64,000 nt of DNA from Actinomycetota bacterium (GCA_018268415.1 JAFDWO010000037.1:1-64000); one strand, 5' to 3'. Counted from the stretch's first letter, positions 1-9,272 are shown. The notes: generated by a model from the letters alone, not told the origin. Made by a program: numbers and translations.

Positions 1-223
1 CTGTGCCCGTCTCCCCACGACCCCCTCCCGTCCCTGTACCCGCCCTCCCCCCGACCGCCCTCCCGTCCCGGGCGCCTCATGGCGCTCACAGCCTGCCAGG
101 AGCGCCATGAGGCGCCCGGGACGCAGCTCGGACGGGTGGGGCCGACCGAATCGCACCCGTTCCACACCACACCCCGCCCCATCCGCGGTCGCCCTCCCCC
201 ACCCCGATATCCCCAGCGGCGCC
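1..223. repeat. Partial intergenic composite repeat block 1
   Basis: This stretch has no credible gene; the reading frames across it are translations of repeat DNA. It begins with a C-rich run of degenerate tandem units built around CCACGACCCCCTCCCGTCC (1-63), then hairpin A1 (64-123), then a copy of the CTCGGACGGGTG unit (about 127-138) and GC-rich filler up to the stop codon of the sigma factor gene. The order matches the distal part of the 47.2-48.3 kb block in the same orientation, so this is the end of a block that starts outside the window. Confidence 0.7.
64..123. repeat. Hairpin family A, copy 1
   Basis: Perfect inverted repeat with 24-bp arms (64-87 and 100-123, core GGGCGCCTCATGGCGCTC) and a 12-nt loop ACAGCCTGCCAG. 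The same element recurs near 9.5, 24.4, 32.7 and 48.0 kb with the loop conserved in one or the other orientation. Confidence 0.9.
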
Positions 224-1246
224 CTACCCCGGCAACGTCCGCGGCAGCCCGAACCAGGGCAACCAGCCGCCCTCGCCGAAGCGGGTGATCGCGACGATCT
301 CCTCCTCCGCCAGGGTGAGCACGAAGATGCCGCCGATTCGGCACACATCGGCCTGGGGGTCCGGCAGGTAGTAGGCGAAAGCCGGCTGGCCGTTGGCGCT
401 GGTGGGCACGAGGCGCATCCGTCCGCCGTCCCGCCAGAGCGGGCGGGTGCGGAGGAACTCGCCGATCGCCGGGCGCCCCTGATATTCGTGGGGCTCCGGC
501 GGCATCCGGATCCAGGCGTCTTCGCTGAGCAGGGCGAGCACCGTGTCGACGTCGCCGACCTCGAAGGCCTCGGCAAAGCGGTCGAGCAACCGCCGCCGCG
601 CGGGCGAGTCCGGGACCGCGCTCCCGTCCGGGCGCTCCGGCGCCGCCTCGAGCGCCGCCCGCGCCCGCTGCAGGGCGCTGTTCACCGAGGCCTCGCTCGT
701 CTCCAGCATCTCGGCGACCTCGGCCGCCCGGTAGCCGAGCACGTCACGCAGGACCAGCACCGCCCGCTGCTGCGGCGGCATCCGTTGCAGCCCTGAGACG
801 AAGGCGAGCCCGACCGCCTCCTTGGTCTCGTAACGGGCGTCGGGGCCGGCCGCTTCGTCCGGCAGGCCCTCGATCAGCTCCTCCGGAAGCGGCTGCAGCC
901 AGACCGGCTCGGCCCGCCGGGTCGGCTCGGGCGCATCACTGATCCCGTCACCGAACATCGCCCGCCCCCGGCGGTCGTTGTGGCGCAAGGCGTTGAGGCA
1001 GCGGTTGGTGGCGATGGTGTAGAGCCAAGAACGCGGCGACGCACGCCCCTCGAAGCCGTCGAGCCCGCGCCAGGCCGCGAGCAGCGTCTCCTGCAGCATG
1101 TCCTCGGCGTCCTGCAGCGAGCCGAGGATCCGGTAGCAGTGGACCTGTAGCTCGCGCCGGTGCGGGTCGGTGAGCGCGCGAAAGGCCTCCTCGTCGCCGG
1201 CCCGGGCGCGGGCGAGATTCGCCGCGACACTCGTGCCCATGGTCAT
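224..1246 (-). CDS. ECF sigma factor with C-terminal SnoaL-like domain
   Basis: The 340-residue protein is an extracytoplasmic-function sigma factor that would direct RNA polymerase to an alternative promoter set. Sigma region 2 spans about residues 18-87 (DAEDMLQETLLAAW core) and region 4 about 152-200, with an ERLxxSEASVNSALQRAR-type helix-turn-helix. A further 125 residues form a SnoaL/NTF2-like domain, as in the SigG/SigX5-type and SigJ-type sigma factors, where this tail modulates activity in place of a separate anti-sigma factor. No anti-sigma gene is adjacent. The start ATG at 1246 follows GGGAG; a second in-frame ATG lies two codons later. It is divergent from the MFS exporter at 1357, which may be a target (inference). 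Confidence 0.9.
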   Translation of the reverse strand: MTMGTSVAANLARARAGDEEAFRALTDPHRRELQVHCYRILGSLQDAEDMLQETLLAAWRGLDGFEGRASPRSWLYTIATNRCLNALRHNDRRGRAMFGDGISDAPEPTRRAEPVWLQPLPEELIEGLPDEAAGPDARYETKEAVGLAFVSGLQRMPPQQRAVLVLRDVLGYRAAEVAEMLETSEASVNSALQRARAALEAAPERPDGSAVPDSPARRRLLDRFAEAFEVGDVDTVLALLSEDAWIRMPPEPHEYQGRPAIGEFLRTRPLWRDGGRMRLVPTSANGQPAFAYYLPDPQADVCRIGGIFVLTLAEEEIVAITRFGEGGWLPWFGLPRTLPG

Positions 1247-1356
1247 CGCCTGAGTCTCCCATCACGTCTGGCCTCCTCGGTCATCTCCACGTTGGGACAC
1301 CGCGCCGGGGCGAAATTAATCGGTGAGTTGACGGGCACGGCGCTGTCACTACAGCC

Positions 1357-2757
1357 ATGAACTCCAAACAGAAGTGGATCCTGGTCCTGGCCGCGATGGC
1401 GGCCTTCATGACCGCGCTCGACACCCTCGTCGTGACCACCGCGCTGAGCACGATCAAGCGTGACCTCGGCGCCTCGGTCGAAGATCTCGAGTGGACCGTC
1501 AACGCCTACAACCTCAGTTTCGCGGTGCTGCTGATGACCGCGGCGGCACTCGGGGACCGGCTCGGTCGACGACGGGTGTTCGCCGCCGGCATCGGGCTCT
1601 TCGTCGCGGCCTCTGCGGCCTGCGCGGTGGCGCCCTCGGTCGGCGCGCTGATCGCCGCCCGCGCGGTCCAGGGCGCCGGCGCCGCAGCGGTAACGACGCT
1701 CGCCCTGGCGTTGGTCGGCGCGGCCTTCCCGCCGGAGAAGCGCGGCGGCGCGCTCGGCATCTTCTTCGCCGTCAACGGCCTCGCGGTGGCGGGCGGGCCA
1801 CTGGTCGGCGGGGCGATCACCCAGGGGATCGCCTGGCAGTGGATCTTCTGGCTCAACGTGCCGATCGGCCTGGCGCTTCTCCCGCTGGTACTGACCCGGA
1901 TCCCGGAGAGCCACGGACCCGATAAGGCGCTCGACCTGCCGGGGCTGGCCCTGGTCAGCGGCGGCCTGCTCGGGCTGGTCTGGGGACTGGTGCGCGGCAA
2001 CGACGCTGGTTGGGGCAGCGTCGAGGTGCTCGGCGCCTTCGCCGCGGCGGCGGTGCTCCTGGTCGGCTTCGCCGCCTTCGAGCTGCGGGCGCGGGCACCG
2101 ATGCTGCCGATGCGCTTCTTCCGCTCGCGCGCCTTCTCAGCCGGCAACGCGGCGATCTTCTGTGCCGTCGGCGGCCTCTTCTGCGCGGTCTTCTTCATGT
2201 CCCAGTTCCTGCAGGCGGGGCTCGGGTACGACCCGCTCGGCGCCGGCCTCCGCCTCCTCCCCTGGACCGCGACGCTCTTCTTCGTCGCCCCGGTGGCGGG
2301 GCAACTCGTCGACCGTTTCGGCGAGCGCCCTTTTCTGATCGTCGGCCCACTGCTGCAGGCGATCGGCTTCGGCTGGATCGCCCTGGTCGCCGAAGCGGGG
2401 ATGGACTACTGGACGCTGGTGCCGCCGCTGATCGTCGCCGGGGTCGGCATCTCGATGTCCTTCCCGGCAGCTCAGAACTCGGTGGTCAGCTCGGTGCCCA
2501 AGGAGGCGATCGGCAAGGCGGCTGGGACCAACTCGACGATGCGCGAGCTCGGCGGGGTGCTGGGGATCGCGATCGGCGTCGCCGCCTTCGCCGGCGCCGG
2601 GGGCTACGCCTCGCCGGCGGACTTCAGCGATGGCTTCGTTGCCGCGATCACGGTCAGCACCGGCCTCTCCGTCCTCGCCGCCCTGTTCGGCGCTGCCTTG
2701 CCGGCGCGACTGGGCGCCGCCGCGGACCTGCCGGCGGGTGCGGCGACGGAGAGCTAG
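1357..2757 (+). CDS. MFS drug exporter, DHA2 (14-TMS, EmrB/QacA) family
   Basis: The 466-residue integral membrane protein fits a proton-coupled efflux pump of the DHA2 family. Visible motifs are the TM1 signature LDTLVVTTAL at 21-30, motif A GDRLGRRR at 66-73 and long hydrophobic helices throughout, with a typical family length. It lies 110 bp from the divergent sigma factor gene and its stop codon overlaps, tail to tail, the stop of the MarR gene at 2754. A MarR repressor next to an EmrB-like pump is a common drug-efflux arrangement, so control by that MarR protein is plausible although its promoter is at the far end. Substrate unknown. Confidence 0.9.
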   Translation: MNSKQKWILVLAAMAAFMTALDTLVVTTALSTIKRDLGASVEDLEWTVNAYNLSFAVLLMTAAALGDRLGRRRVFAAGIGLFVAASAACAVAPSVGALIAARAVQGAGAAAVTTLALALVGAAFPPEKRGGALGIFFAVNGLAVAGGPLVGGAITQGIAWQWIFWLNVPIGLALLPLVLTRIPESHGPDKALDLPGLALVSGGLLGLVWGLVRGNDAGWGSVEVLGAFAAAAVLLVGFAAFELRARAPMLPMRFFRSRAFSAGNAAIFCAVGGLFCAVFFMSQFLQAGLGYDPLGAGLRLLPWTATLFFVAPVAGQLVDRFGERPFLIVGPLLQAIGFGWIALVAEAGMDYWTLVPPLIVAGVGISMSFPAAQNSVVSSVPKEAIGKAAGTNSTMRELGGVLGIAIGVAAFAGAGGYASPADFSDGFVAAITVSTGLSVLAALFGAALPARLGAAADLPAGAATES

Positions 2758-3278
2758 TCCCCGCTACAGGCGGAGCCGCGGACCGAGTCCAGCGTCGCGC
2801 GGAGCTCGTCGGCCTGGTGCTCGGTGAGGCGGGCGGCGAAGGCGAGCTCCAGCTCCGCGGAGACGACCGGGACCATTTCTTCGAGCAGCTCGGCCCCCGC
2901 CGGAAGCAGGGTCGCGTAGCTGACCCGACGGTCGGTGTCGCAGAAGGTGCGCTCGACCAACCCGGCCTTGACCAGGCGGTCGACCAGCTTGGTGAGGCCG
3001 CCGCGGGTGATCACCAGCGCCTCCGCCAGGTCGCCCATCCTCATCGCCTGCCGTTCGGCAGCGGCGATCGCGGCGAGCATCTCGAACCAGGCGAGCGGCG
3101 GCAGCTCCGCTTGCGCCAGCGCGTCCTGCAGCCGGCCGCTGACCGCAGCGTGGGTCCGGGCGAGCGCGCGCCAGGCCTCGTGGTGGGGCGAGCAGGTGCC
3201 GAGCGGATTCGCTCCGGCGGCCGCGGTCGCCCCCTGGGAGATGGTGCGTTCCGTACTGAGGATGGACGAATCAGACAT
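2754..3278 (-). CDS. MarR-family transcriptional regulator
   Basis: The 174-residue protein has the MarR winged-helix fold: recognition helix region LVITRGGLTKLVDRLVKAG at about 88-106 and a wing with the conserved DTDRR at 114-118. The open frame extends 28 codons upstream of the chosen ATG at 3278, but that extension has no family similarity and would run into the operator region. MarR proteins bind palindromes in their own promoters and are released by phenolic ligands or oxidants. It is divergent from the YceI/flavin reductase pair and convergent with the MFS exporter, so either or both may be its targets (inference). Confidence 0.9.
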   Translation of the reverse strand: MSDSSILSTERTISQGATAAAGANPLGTCSPHHEAWRALARTHAAVSGRLQDALAQAELPPLAWFEMLAAIAAAERQAMRMGDLAEALVITRGGLTKLVDRLVKAGLVERTFCDTDRRVSYATLLPAGAELLEEMVPVVSAELELAFAARLTEHQADELRATLDSVRGSACSGD

Positions 3279-3299
3279 GTCCCAATGATGACACACGAC

Positions 3300-3330
3300 A
3301 CTTGTCGGGACAATAGTTGTGCTCTCAAGT
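3300..3330. promoter_or_regulatory. Candidate MarR operator
   Basis: The MarR/YceI divergent intergenic region contains TTGTCGGGACAA at 3302-3313, an inverted repeat TTGTC-GG-GACAA, and a wider pair ACTTG (3300-3304) and CAAGT (3326-3330). The location between the two divergent starts fits an autoregulatory operator. Assignment is by position and symmetry only. Confidence 0.45.
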
Positions 3331-3411
3331 ATTTCTGCTAAAGTCGTTTCTGCGTCAATCATTTATTCAGAAAAGACCTGCACAGCGCATAGAAACGAAA
3401 GGCGAGCACCA

Positions 3412-3963
3412 ATGAGCACCGACACCGTCAACCAGAAGGTCCCGGCCGGCACCTGGGCCGTCGACCCCGTCCACTCCTCCGTCGCGTTCTCTGTCACCCA
3501 CAACAACGTCGCCACCTTCCGCAGCAAGTTCGGCAGCTACGAGGCGACTCTCACCGGCGGCGACGAGCCCCAGCTGGTCGGCTCCGTCGACGCCCAGAGC
3601 ATCGACATCGACGAGGCCCAGCTCAAGGGCCACCTGATGTCGCCGGAATTCTTCGACATCGAGCGGCATCCGAAGCTCAACTTCACCTCTACCCGCCTCG
3701 ACGTCGCCGACGACGGCTCCGTCCGCCTTGCGGGTGAGCTCGAGATCAAGGGCAACGTGCGTGAGGTCGAGGCGACCGGCCGCTTCGGCGAGGTCGGCAG
3801 CGACCTCGGCGGCAATCCCCGGGTCGCCCTCTCGGTCTCGACCGCGGTCGACCGGCGTGACTTCGGCATCGAGTTCAACGCCGATCTGCCGAGCGGCGGC
3901 CAGGTCCTCGAGTGGGAGGTCGCGATCAACGTCGACCTCGAGCTCGTCCCCCAGGAGGCCTAG
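3412..3963 (+). CDS. YceI-family lipid-binding protein
   Basis: The 183-residue protein matches the YceI family, a lipocalin-like beta-barrel that binds isoprenoid or other amphiphilic lipids. It opens with the characteristic TWAVDPVHSSVAFSVTH and contains the later family segments HLMSPEFFDIERHPKLNF and REVEATGRFGE. No signal peptide is seen, so a cytoplasmic form is expected, as in many actinobacteria. The ATG at 3412 is preceded by GAAAGGCGAG. The upstream extension of the open frame is not used because it overlaps the operator. It is followed after 2 nt by a flavin reductase gene, indicating co-transcription. Confidence 0.93.
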   Translation: MSTDTVNQKVPAGTWAVDPVHSSVAFSVTHNNVATFRSKFGSYEATLTGGDEPQLVGSVDAQSIDIDEAQLKGHLMSPEFFDIERHPKLNFTSTRLDVADDGSVRLAGELEIKGNVREVEATGRFGEVGSDLGGNPRVALSVSTAVDRRDFGIEFNADLPSGGQVLEWEVAINVDLELVPQEA

Positions 3964-3965
3964 TC

Positions 3966-4544
3966 ATGAGGGTCCTGGGCATTTCCGGAAGCCTGCGCCG
4001 GGACTCCTACAACACCGCCCTGCTGCGGGCAGCCGCCGAGCGGCTGCCCGGCGGGGTGGAGTTCGTCGCCTTCGAGCGGCTGGCGGAGATCCCCGCCTAC
4101 GACGCCGACCTCGAGGAGACGACGGAGACCCCGGACGCGGTCGAAGACCTGCGCGCGGCGATGCGTGAGGCCGACGCCGTCCTCATCTCCACTCCCGAGT
4201 ACAACAGCTCGATTCCGGGCGCGCTGAAGAACGCCCTCGACTGGGCCTCACGGCCCGCCGGCGAGAGCGCCCTGATGGGCACGCCGGCGGCGGTCATCGG
4301 CGCCTCGACCGGCATGTTCGGCGCGGTCTGGGCACAGGCCGAGACGCGCAAAGTACTCGGCGCCCTCGGCGGCCGCGTCATCGAGCGCGAATTCCCCTTC
4401 GCCCGCGCCCAGGACGCCTACACCGACGGCGAGGTGACCCTGACCCCCGAGCAGTCCAACGCCCTCGAGGAGCTCCTGCGCGAGCTGATCGCCTCAGCCG
4501 AGGAGGCCGCCGAGGCACGAGCCACGGCTGGCGCCTCGAGGTAG
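3966..4544 (+). CDS. NADPH-dependent FMN reductase family protein
   Basis: The 192-residue flavodoxin-like protein belongs to the NADPH-dependent FMN reductase/ArsH-like group. The phosphate loop GISGSLRRDSYN lies at residues 5-16 and the flavin-contacting PEYNSSIPGALKNALDW at 77-93. The ATG at 3966 is 2 nt after the YceI stop, and GGAGG inside the YceI end serves as ribosome site. The product would reduce FMN or quinones with NADPH. Together with YceI and a MarR regulator this looks like a quinone or electrophile stress response operon (inference). Confidence 0.92.
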   Translation: MRVLGISGSLRRDSYNTALLRAAAERLPGGVEFVAFERLAEIPAYDADLEETTETPDAVEDLRAAMREADAVLISTPEYNSSIPGALKNALDWASRPAGESALMGTPAAVIGASTGMFGAVWAQAETRKVLGALGGRVIEREFPFARAQDAYTDGEVTLTPEQSNALEELLRELIASAEEAAEARATAGASR

Positions 4545-4549
4545 TCCTA

Positions 4550-4593
4550 CGGCCCGCGACCTGACCCGCGGCCGCGGGTCAGGTCGCGGGCCG
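4550..4593. terminator. Perfect 22-bp palindrome between convergent genes
   Basis: Arms 4550-4571 and 4572-4593 are exact inverse complements with no loop. It lies 5 nt past the flavin reductase stop and 8 nt from the stop of the convergent collagen-like gene, so it could end transcription from both sides. It has no T-tract. Confidence 0.65.
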
Positions 4594-4600
4594 CGACGGA

Positions 4601-5206
4601 TCAGGCGGCGGTCAGGGAGCCGACCCTCAGCGCGGTGATCTGAGTGTGCGACGCGTTCCAGCCGGCGCCGATCATGAAGCAGGACAGGCCGGCACTGCCG
4701 GTGCCGGTGAACGTGTGCGCGACCTGGGTCACGAGGGTGACCCCGATGCCGGTGGCGTCCGGGGCAAGCCCGCTCGAACCGTCGCTGTCTTCGCCTGCTT
4801 CCAGCACACAGCCGGCGACGTGGATCCCACCCGGTGCCATGCGGGTGACGTTCGTCTTCGCCGTGATCAGATAGGAGCCGGGAGGCAGATCCCGGATCGT
4901 CAGCACGCGGCTTTCTTCGTTGATCGAGCCGGTGACGATCGCGTTGCTCCTGGTCACGAACAGGTTCGACGGCCCGATCGGCCCGGCGGGTCCCGGCGCC
5001 CCCTGTGGGCCCGGGGCGCCGGCGGGTCCTTGCGGGCCGGCGGGTCCCTGCGATCCACGCCTGGGCTTGACGGGCTTCTTCTTGCCGCTCTTCGCCATCG
5101 CGGCGGTGGCGGTGGACGTCTGGTCGGCGGGCGCCACCGCCGCGACGACAAGCGATGCGAGGAGCGCGGCGGAGACGAGGGCGGAGACGGCGGTACGTCG
5201 GGACAT
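4601..5206 (-). CDS. Secreted collagen-like repeat protein
   Basis: The 201-residue protein starts with a signal peptide (about 1-27), then a lysine-rich linker [10 protein letters not shown], then exactly ten Gly-X-Y triplets at residues 51-80 rich in GPA, GPQ and GAP. The remaining 120 residues form a small beta-rich domain of no family I recognise. The triplet run would trimerise the C-terminal domains. It resembles short bacterial collagen-like surface proteins. It is divergent from the two-component system at 5425 across 218 bp that hold no gene. Confidence 0.85.
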   Translation of the reverse strand: MSRRTAVSALVSAALLASLVVAAVAPADQTSTATAAMAKSGKKKPVKPRRGSQGPAGPQGPAGAPGPQGAPGPAGPIGPSNLFVTRSNAIVTGSINEESRVLTIRDLPPGSYLITAKTNVTRMAPGGIHVAGCVLEAGEDSDGSSGLAPDATGIGVTLVTQVAHTFTGTGSAGLSCFMIGAGWNASHTQITALRVGSLTAA

Positions 5207-5424
5207 GAGGACCTCCTGGGTCGACGGATCAGTTGCGTGCCAACCTGGCGACCGGCCGATGAAGCGGCGATGAAGGCCTGCTTCAGGTTCGCTTCACGGT
5301 CGCCGCGCGAGGCTGCGCGGCCCATGGCGACCCGCCCTCTCCATCGAATCCCGTCCGGATCGCATGGCAGACGCACGCCGTGAACCCTCACCGCGGCCGC
5401 CGGCAACCGGGATATGCTCGCCTG

Positions 5425-6087
5425 ATGCGGATCCTCGTCGTGGAGGACGAGGCGGAGATCGCGGCCGTCATCGTCCAACAGCTGCGGGCAGAGGGATTCG
5501 GCGTCGACCTGGCCGGGACCGTCGCCGAGGCGCGATTCCACGCCGACGTCCACCCCTACGACGCGATCGTCCTCGACCGGCGGCTGCCCGACGGCGAGGG
5601 CGGACGACTGTGCGACGAGTGGCGCAGCGCCGGGGTCGAGGCACCGATCCTGATGCTGACCGCGCTCGACGCGACCGCCGAGGTCGTCGCCGGACTGGAG
5701 GCGGGCGCGGACGACTACCTGACCAAGCCGTTCGCGACCGAGGAGCTGATCGCGCGGCTGCGCTCGCTGCTACGAAGGCGCCCGACCCGCCGCCACGACG
5801 CGATCGTGGCCGGTGCGCTGCGGATCGAGACGGCCCGCCGCCGGGTTCGCCGCGACGGCGTGATCGTGCCGCTGACGACCAAGGAGTTCGCGCTGCTGGC
5901 GTTCCTGGCCGACCGCGCCGGGGAGGTGGTCGAACGACTCGACATCCTCGAGCATTGCTGGGACCACGCCTACGAGCCGGGGTCCAACGTCATCGACGTC
6001 CACGTCGCCGCCTTGCGCCGCAAGCTCGGAGCGGAGGCGATCGAGACGGTACGGGGCGCCGGGTACCGGCTGGCAGACGGGTCGTGA
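5425..6087 (+). CDS. OmpR/PhoB-family response regulator
   Basis: The 220-residue regulator has a receiver domain with acidic pocket VVEDEAE at 5-11, phospho-acceptor Asp51 in VLDRRLPDG and Lys101 in TKPF, followed by a winged-helix DNA-binding domain at about 128-218 ending in VRGAGYRL. The ATG at 5425 is chosen because the family starts with MRILVVEDE. Its stop overlaps the GTG start of the histidine kinase by 4 nt, so the two are translationally coupled. The GH5 glycosidase downstream may be a target, but the sequence does not show this. Confidence 0.96.
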   Translation: MRILVVEDEAEIAAVIVQQLRAEGFGVDLAGTVAEARFHADVHPYDAIVLDRRLPDGEGGRLCDEWRSAGVEAPILMLTALDATAEVVAGLEAGADDYLTKPFATEELIARLRSLLRRRPTRRHDAIVAGALRIETARRRVRRDGVIVPLTTKEFALLAFLADRAGEVVERLDILEHCWDHAYEPGSNVIDVHVAALRRKLGAEAIETVRGAGYRLADGS

Positions 6088-7349
6088 AGGCCTCCGAGCT
6101 GGGGCGTTCGCGACGGCGCCTGACCGCCTCCTACGCCGCCGTCGCGCTGGTCGTGCTGGCGGTGCTCGCGGTGGTCGCGATCCTCCAGGCGGGCGACCGA
6201 CGCCACCAACAACAGGACCGGCTGGTGGAAAGTACCGCGCTGCTGGCGTCCGGCTACGCCTACCCGCAGGGCAGCCCAAGCCACATCGAGATCGACCGTC
6301 GGCCGGCCGGCTACTTCGGTGCCGACCGGCGTCCCGGCGCGCCGGTGGGCGTGGTCGACCCCGCCGGCCGCCTGCTCGCCGGACCGCCGGGCCTGCTCGA
6401 CCCGCAGACCTCCCGACGCGCCTTCGCCCTGATCCGCAACGGTCTCGGACCGCGCCTGACGACCACCGAAAGCGACGGCCGGCAGGTCCGGTTGGCAGCC
6501 AACCCGATCCCGGGGACCCAGGGCGTCCTGGGGGCGATCGTGGCGGTGCAGCCGCTGGCGGTCGCCCGCGCCCAGATCAACGACACCGCCCTGCGCATCG
6601 GCGCGGGCGCGCTCGGCCTGTGGCTGTTGATGGTCGCCGCGAGCTGGTTCCTGACCGGTCGGGCACTGCGGCCCGCGGCGGCGACCGTGCGCCGCGAAGA
6701 GGCCTTCCTCGCCGACGCTGCCCACGAGCTGCGCACCCCGGTGGCGGTGATCCGCGCGCGGGCCGAGCAGGCGCTGCGCACGCCCGGGGCGCCGGCCGGC
6801 GAGGCGCTGGAGGCGATCGGACGGGCCGCCCAGCGGGCGTCGAACACGATCGCCGACATGCTCGACCTGGCGCGGCTTGACGCTCGCCGAGACCGCCTCG
6901 AGCGCGAGCCGCTGCGGCTCGACCTGCTGCTCGAGCAGGTCGTCGCCGAGCATGAGGAAGCGGCCCGGGGAGCAGGCGTGGAGCTACGGCTCGCGAGTGG
7001 GTCGGAGGCCGTCGTGCTGGGGGACGAGCGGTTGCTGGCCCGGTCGATCGCCAACCTGGTCGAGAACGCGATCCGCTACGGCGCCGACGGCGGCGCGGTC
7101 GACGTCGGGGTGACGGTCGACCAGAGCGAGGCACTGGTGGAGGTCCGCGACCGTGGGCCGGGGGTCCCGCCCGCCCAGCGCGCGGCGATCTTCGATCGCT
7201 TCCACCGCGCCACCGGCACCGGTGGCGGCTCGGGGCTGGGGCTGTCGATCTCCCGCCTGGTCGCCGAGGCGCACGACGGGAGGCTCGAACTGCTGCCGAG
7301 CGCCGACGAGCCGGGCGCGGCGTTCGTGCTGCGGTTGCCGCTGGCGTGA
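6084..7349 (+). CDS. Two-component sensor histidine kinase
   Basis: The 421-residue membrane kinase is the partner of the preceding response regulator (GTGA overlap). TM1 is at about 15-35, an extracellular sensor of about 130 residues follows, and TM2 is at about 170-191. The H-box FLADAAHELRTPV has phospho-acceptor His214; the N-box ANLVENAIRYG (Asn324, Asn328) and the G-boxes DRGPGVPP and GGGSGLGLSI are intact. The HAMP linker is very short. Signal unknown. The open frame upstream of 6084 is a shadow of the regulator gene. Confidence 0.95.
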   Translation: MKASELGRSRRRLTASYAAVALVVLAVLAVVAILQAGDRRHQQQDRLVESTALLASGYAYPQGSPSHIEIDRRPAGYFGADRRPGAPVGVVDPAGRLLAGPPGLLDPQTSRRAFALIRNGLGPRLTTTESDGRQVRLAANPIPGTQGVLGAIVAVQPLAVARAQINDTALRIGAGALGLWLLMVAASWFLTGRALRPAAATVRREEAFLADAAHELRTPVAVIRARAEQALRTPGAPAGEALEAIGRAAQRASNTIADMLDLARLDARRDRLEREPLRLDLLLEQVVAEHEEAARGAGVELRLASGSEAVVLGDERLLARSIANLVENAIRYGADGGAVDVGVTVDQSEALVEVRDRGPGVPPAQRAAIFDRFHRATGTGGGSGLGLSISRLVAEAHDGRLELLPSADEPGAAFVLRLPLA

Positions 7350-7444
7350 CCGCCGGGCTGGGCCGACGAGGCTTCATCAACCCTTCATCCGCGATCCGAA
7401 AGGCTCGCCCTCCCCACCCAAACCGGACCGGAGGAACGACAACG

Positions 7445-8986
7445 ATGCCCAGAATGCTCCGACTTACCCGCCTCGCCGCCACGCTCTGTGCCCTGGCCTG
7501 CCTGGCGAGCGCGCCTGGCGCCGCCGGCGCGGCCGCGGCGACGCCCTCGCTCGCGGTCTCGGGCAACCAGCTGATCGACACGACCAGCGGCCTGCCGTTC
7601 ACGCCGCGCGGCGTCAACTGGCCCAGCTTCGAGTACGCCTGCGCCTTCGACTACGGCTACTCCAACGCCGCCGGCCCGGACCAGGTCGGCCCGACCGCCG
7701 CGAACGCGGCCCTGCTGGCCAGTTGGCACATCAACATCGTGCGGATCCCCCTGAACCAGGACTGCTGGCTCGGCGACGACGGCAAACCGGGCGGCGGCCT
7801 GAGCGCCTCCGGCTATCGCGACGCGGTCGCCGCCTGGGTGGCGCTGCTGCACGAAGCCGGGCTGGCGGTGATCCTGGATCTGCACTGGAGCGGCCCCGAC
7901 GGCACCGTCGCCGACGGGCAGCGGATGCTCGCCGACAACCGCTCGCCGGCGTTCTGGTCCTCCGTCGCCGCCCGCTTCAAGGGCGACCGGGCGATGATCT
8001 TCGACGCCTTCAACGAGCCCTACTCGCGCAGCTACGACAACGGGCCGACCTTCAACCTGAGCTGGGAATGCTGGCGCGACGGAGGCTGCACCGGTCCGAC
8101 CCAGAGCGACCTCGCCGGGACCTACGACGGCAAGACGATGACGCTGGTCGGGATGCGGGCGCTGGTCGAGGCGATCCGCGCGACCGGCGCCACCCAGCCG
8201 ATCATGCTCGGCGGCCTCGACTACGCCAACGACCTGTCGCAATGGCTGACCCACCTGCCCGCCGACGGCCAGCTGATTGCCAGCTTCCATAACTACGACG
8301 GCCAGCGCTGCCAGACGCAGGCCTGCTGGGACGCCGAGATCGCCCCGGTCGCCGCGCAGGTTCCGGTGATCACCGGCGAGTTCGGCGAGACCGACTGCGC
8401 CGAAACCCACGACGTCAACTACATGAACTGGGCCGATCGGCACGGCATCGGCTACCTGATGTGGCAGTGGGTCGTCCTCGCGCCCGACGAGCTCTCCAGC
8501 CCACCGTGCGCGAGCCTGGCGATCATCGCCGACGCCCAGGGCACGCCGATGTTCCCCAACGGCACGGCGCTCAAAGCTCACCTCGACGCGCTGGCCGCAG
8601 GAACGCCGCCACCGACCACCGCCGCCGCTCCGCCGCAGGTGTCGACCGCGGCCGACCGGCGGGCGCCCCGACTCGGCGGTCTGGCCATCCGTCGGAGTCA
8701 TAAGCGGCTCGTGCTCAAGGTCACGCTGGACGAGCCCGCGAGACTGCAGATCACCCTCACCCACTCCCCGCGCCGCCGGACATCGACGAATGTCGTCCGC
8801 GCGGCGGCCGTAGGGGTCAACCTGGTCACCGTCACGCGGGGTCGCCTGCGTCCCGGCCGCTACCGCCTCGGGGTCACCGCGACGGACGGCAGCGGCAACC
8901 GGAGCGCGGCGCGGACGCTCCGCTTCACCGTCCCGCGCCCCCAGGGCTCCAGAGCGCCGGCAGGAGCGCCGAAGGCTCCTAGGTGA
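7445..8986 (+). CDS. Secreted glycoside hydrolase family 5 (endoglucanase-like)
   Basis: The 513-residue enzyme has a signal peptide (about 1-31) and a GH5 TIM barrel from about 40 to 390: entry motif PRGVNWPSFE, acid/base Glu191 in DAFNEPYS, and nucleophile Glu312 in ITGEFGETD. GH5 enzymes cleave beta-1,4-linked glucans or mannans. After a Pro/Thr linker, residues 415-500 form a small beta-sandwich-like domain (RRAPRLGGLAIRR to TLRFTVP), probably an accessory module. The ATG at 7445 lies 95 nt after the kinase stop behind GGAGGAACGAC. Possible regulation by the upstream two-component system is an inference from adjacency. Confidence 0.92.
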   Translation: MPRMLRLTRLAATLCALACLASAPGAAGAAAATPSLAVSGNQLIDTTSGLPFTPRGVNWPSFEYACAFDYGYSNAAGPDQVGPTAANAALLASWHINIVRIPLNQDCWLGDDGKPGGGLSASGYRDAVAAWVALLHEAGLAVILDLHWSGPDGTVADGQRMLADNRSPAFWSSVAARFKGDRAMIFDAFNEPYSRSYDNGPTFNLSWECWRDGGCTGPTQSDLAGTYDGKTMTLVGMRALVEAIRATGATQPIMLGGLDYANDLSQWLTHLPADGQLIASFHNYDGQRCQTQACWDAEIAPVAAQVPVITGEFGETDCAETHDVNYMNWADRHGIGYLMWQWVVLAPDELSSPPCASLAIIADAQGTPMFPNGTALKAHLDALAAGTPPPTTAAAPPQVSTAADRRAPRLGGLAIRRSHKRLVLKVTLDEPARLQITLTHSPRRRTSTNVVRAAAVGVNLVTVTRGRLRPGRYRLGVTATDGSGNRSAARTLRFTVPRPQGSRAPAGAPKAPR

Positions 8987-9088
8987 TTGATTCCACGGGC
9001 CTTGTGCCCGGGGAGGGATGGAACCTCCTGAAGCTGGCGCCCGGGAAGGGACGAGGCCCCCTGAAGCTGACGCCCGGGGAAAGGGACG

Positions 9089-9140
9089 CGGCCGTCTCGT
9101 CCACGGCCCTGGCAGGCTGTGGCCGTGGCCGAGACGGCCG
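9089..9140. repeat. Hairpin family B, copy 1
   Basis: Inverted repeat with 20-bp arms (9089-9108, 9121-9140; core GGCCGTCTCG and CCACGGCC) with one mismatch, enclosing the 12-nt loop CTGGCAGGCTGT, which is the reverse complement of the family A loop seen at 88-99. Confidence 0.88.
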
Positions 9141-9272
9141 AGGGTGCGGGCGGTGGAGGAAGGCTCGCGGGAGGCTCAGGAGAGCGTCATGGATGTGTGG
9201 CCGAAGTCCAACCTCGTGAGGAAGACCGTGGGAAGTCCACGCTTCCTCCCGTGTTGCCCAACAGTCACGGAC

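Noticed and set aside
79-288. Recurrent short peptides such as MALTACQERHEAPGT and SFRPIN in several places
   Set aside because: They are translations of hairpins A and C in intergenic DNA, not protein families; only the copy at 51999 lies in a supported gene.
4601-5206. Plus-strand Gly/Pro-rich frame opposite the collagen-like gene
   Set aside because: The GPC-rich translation on the plus strand is the mirror of Gly-X-Y codons; only the minus strand has a signal peptide and proper start.
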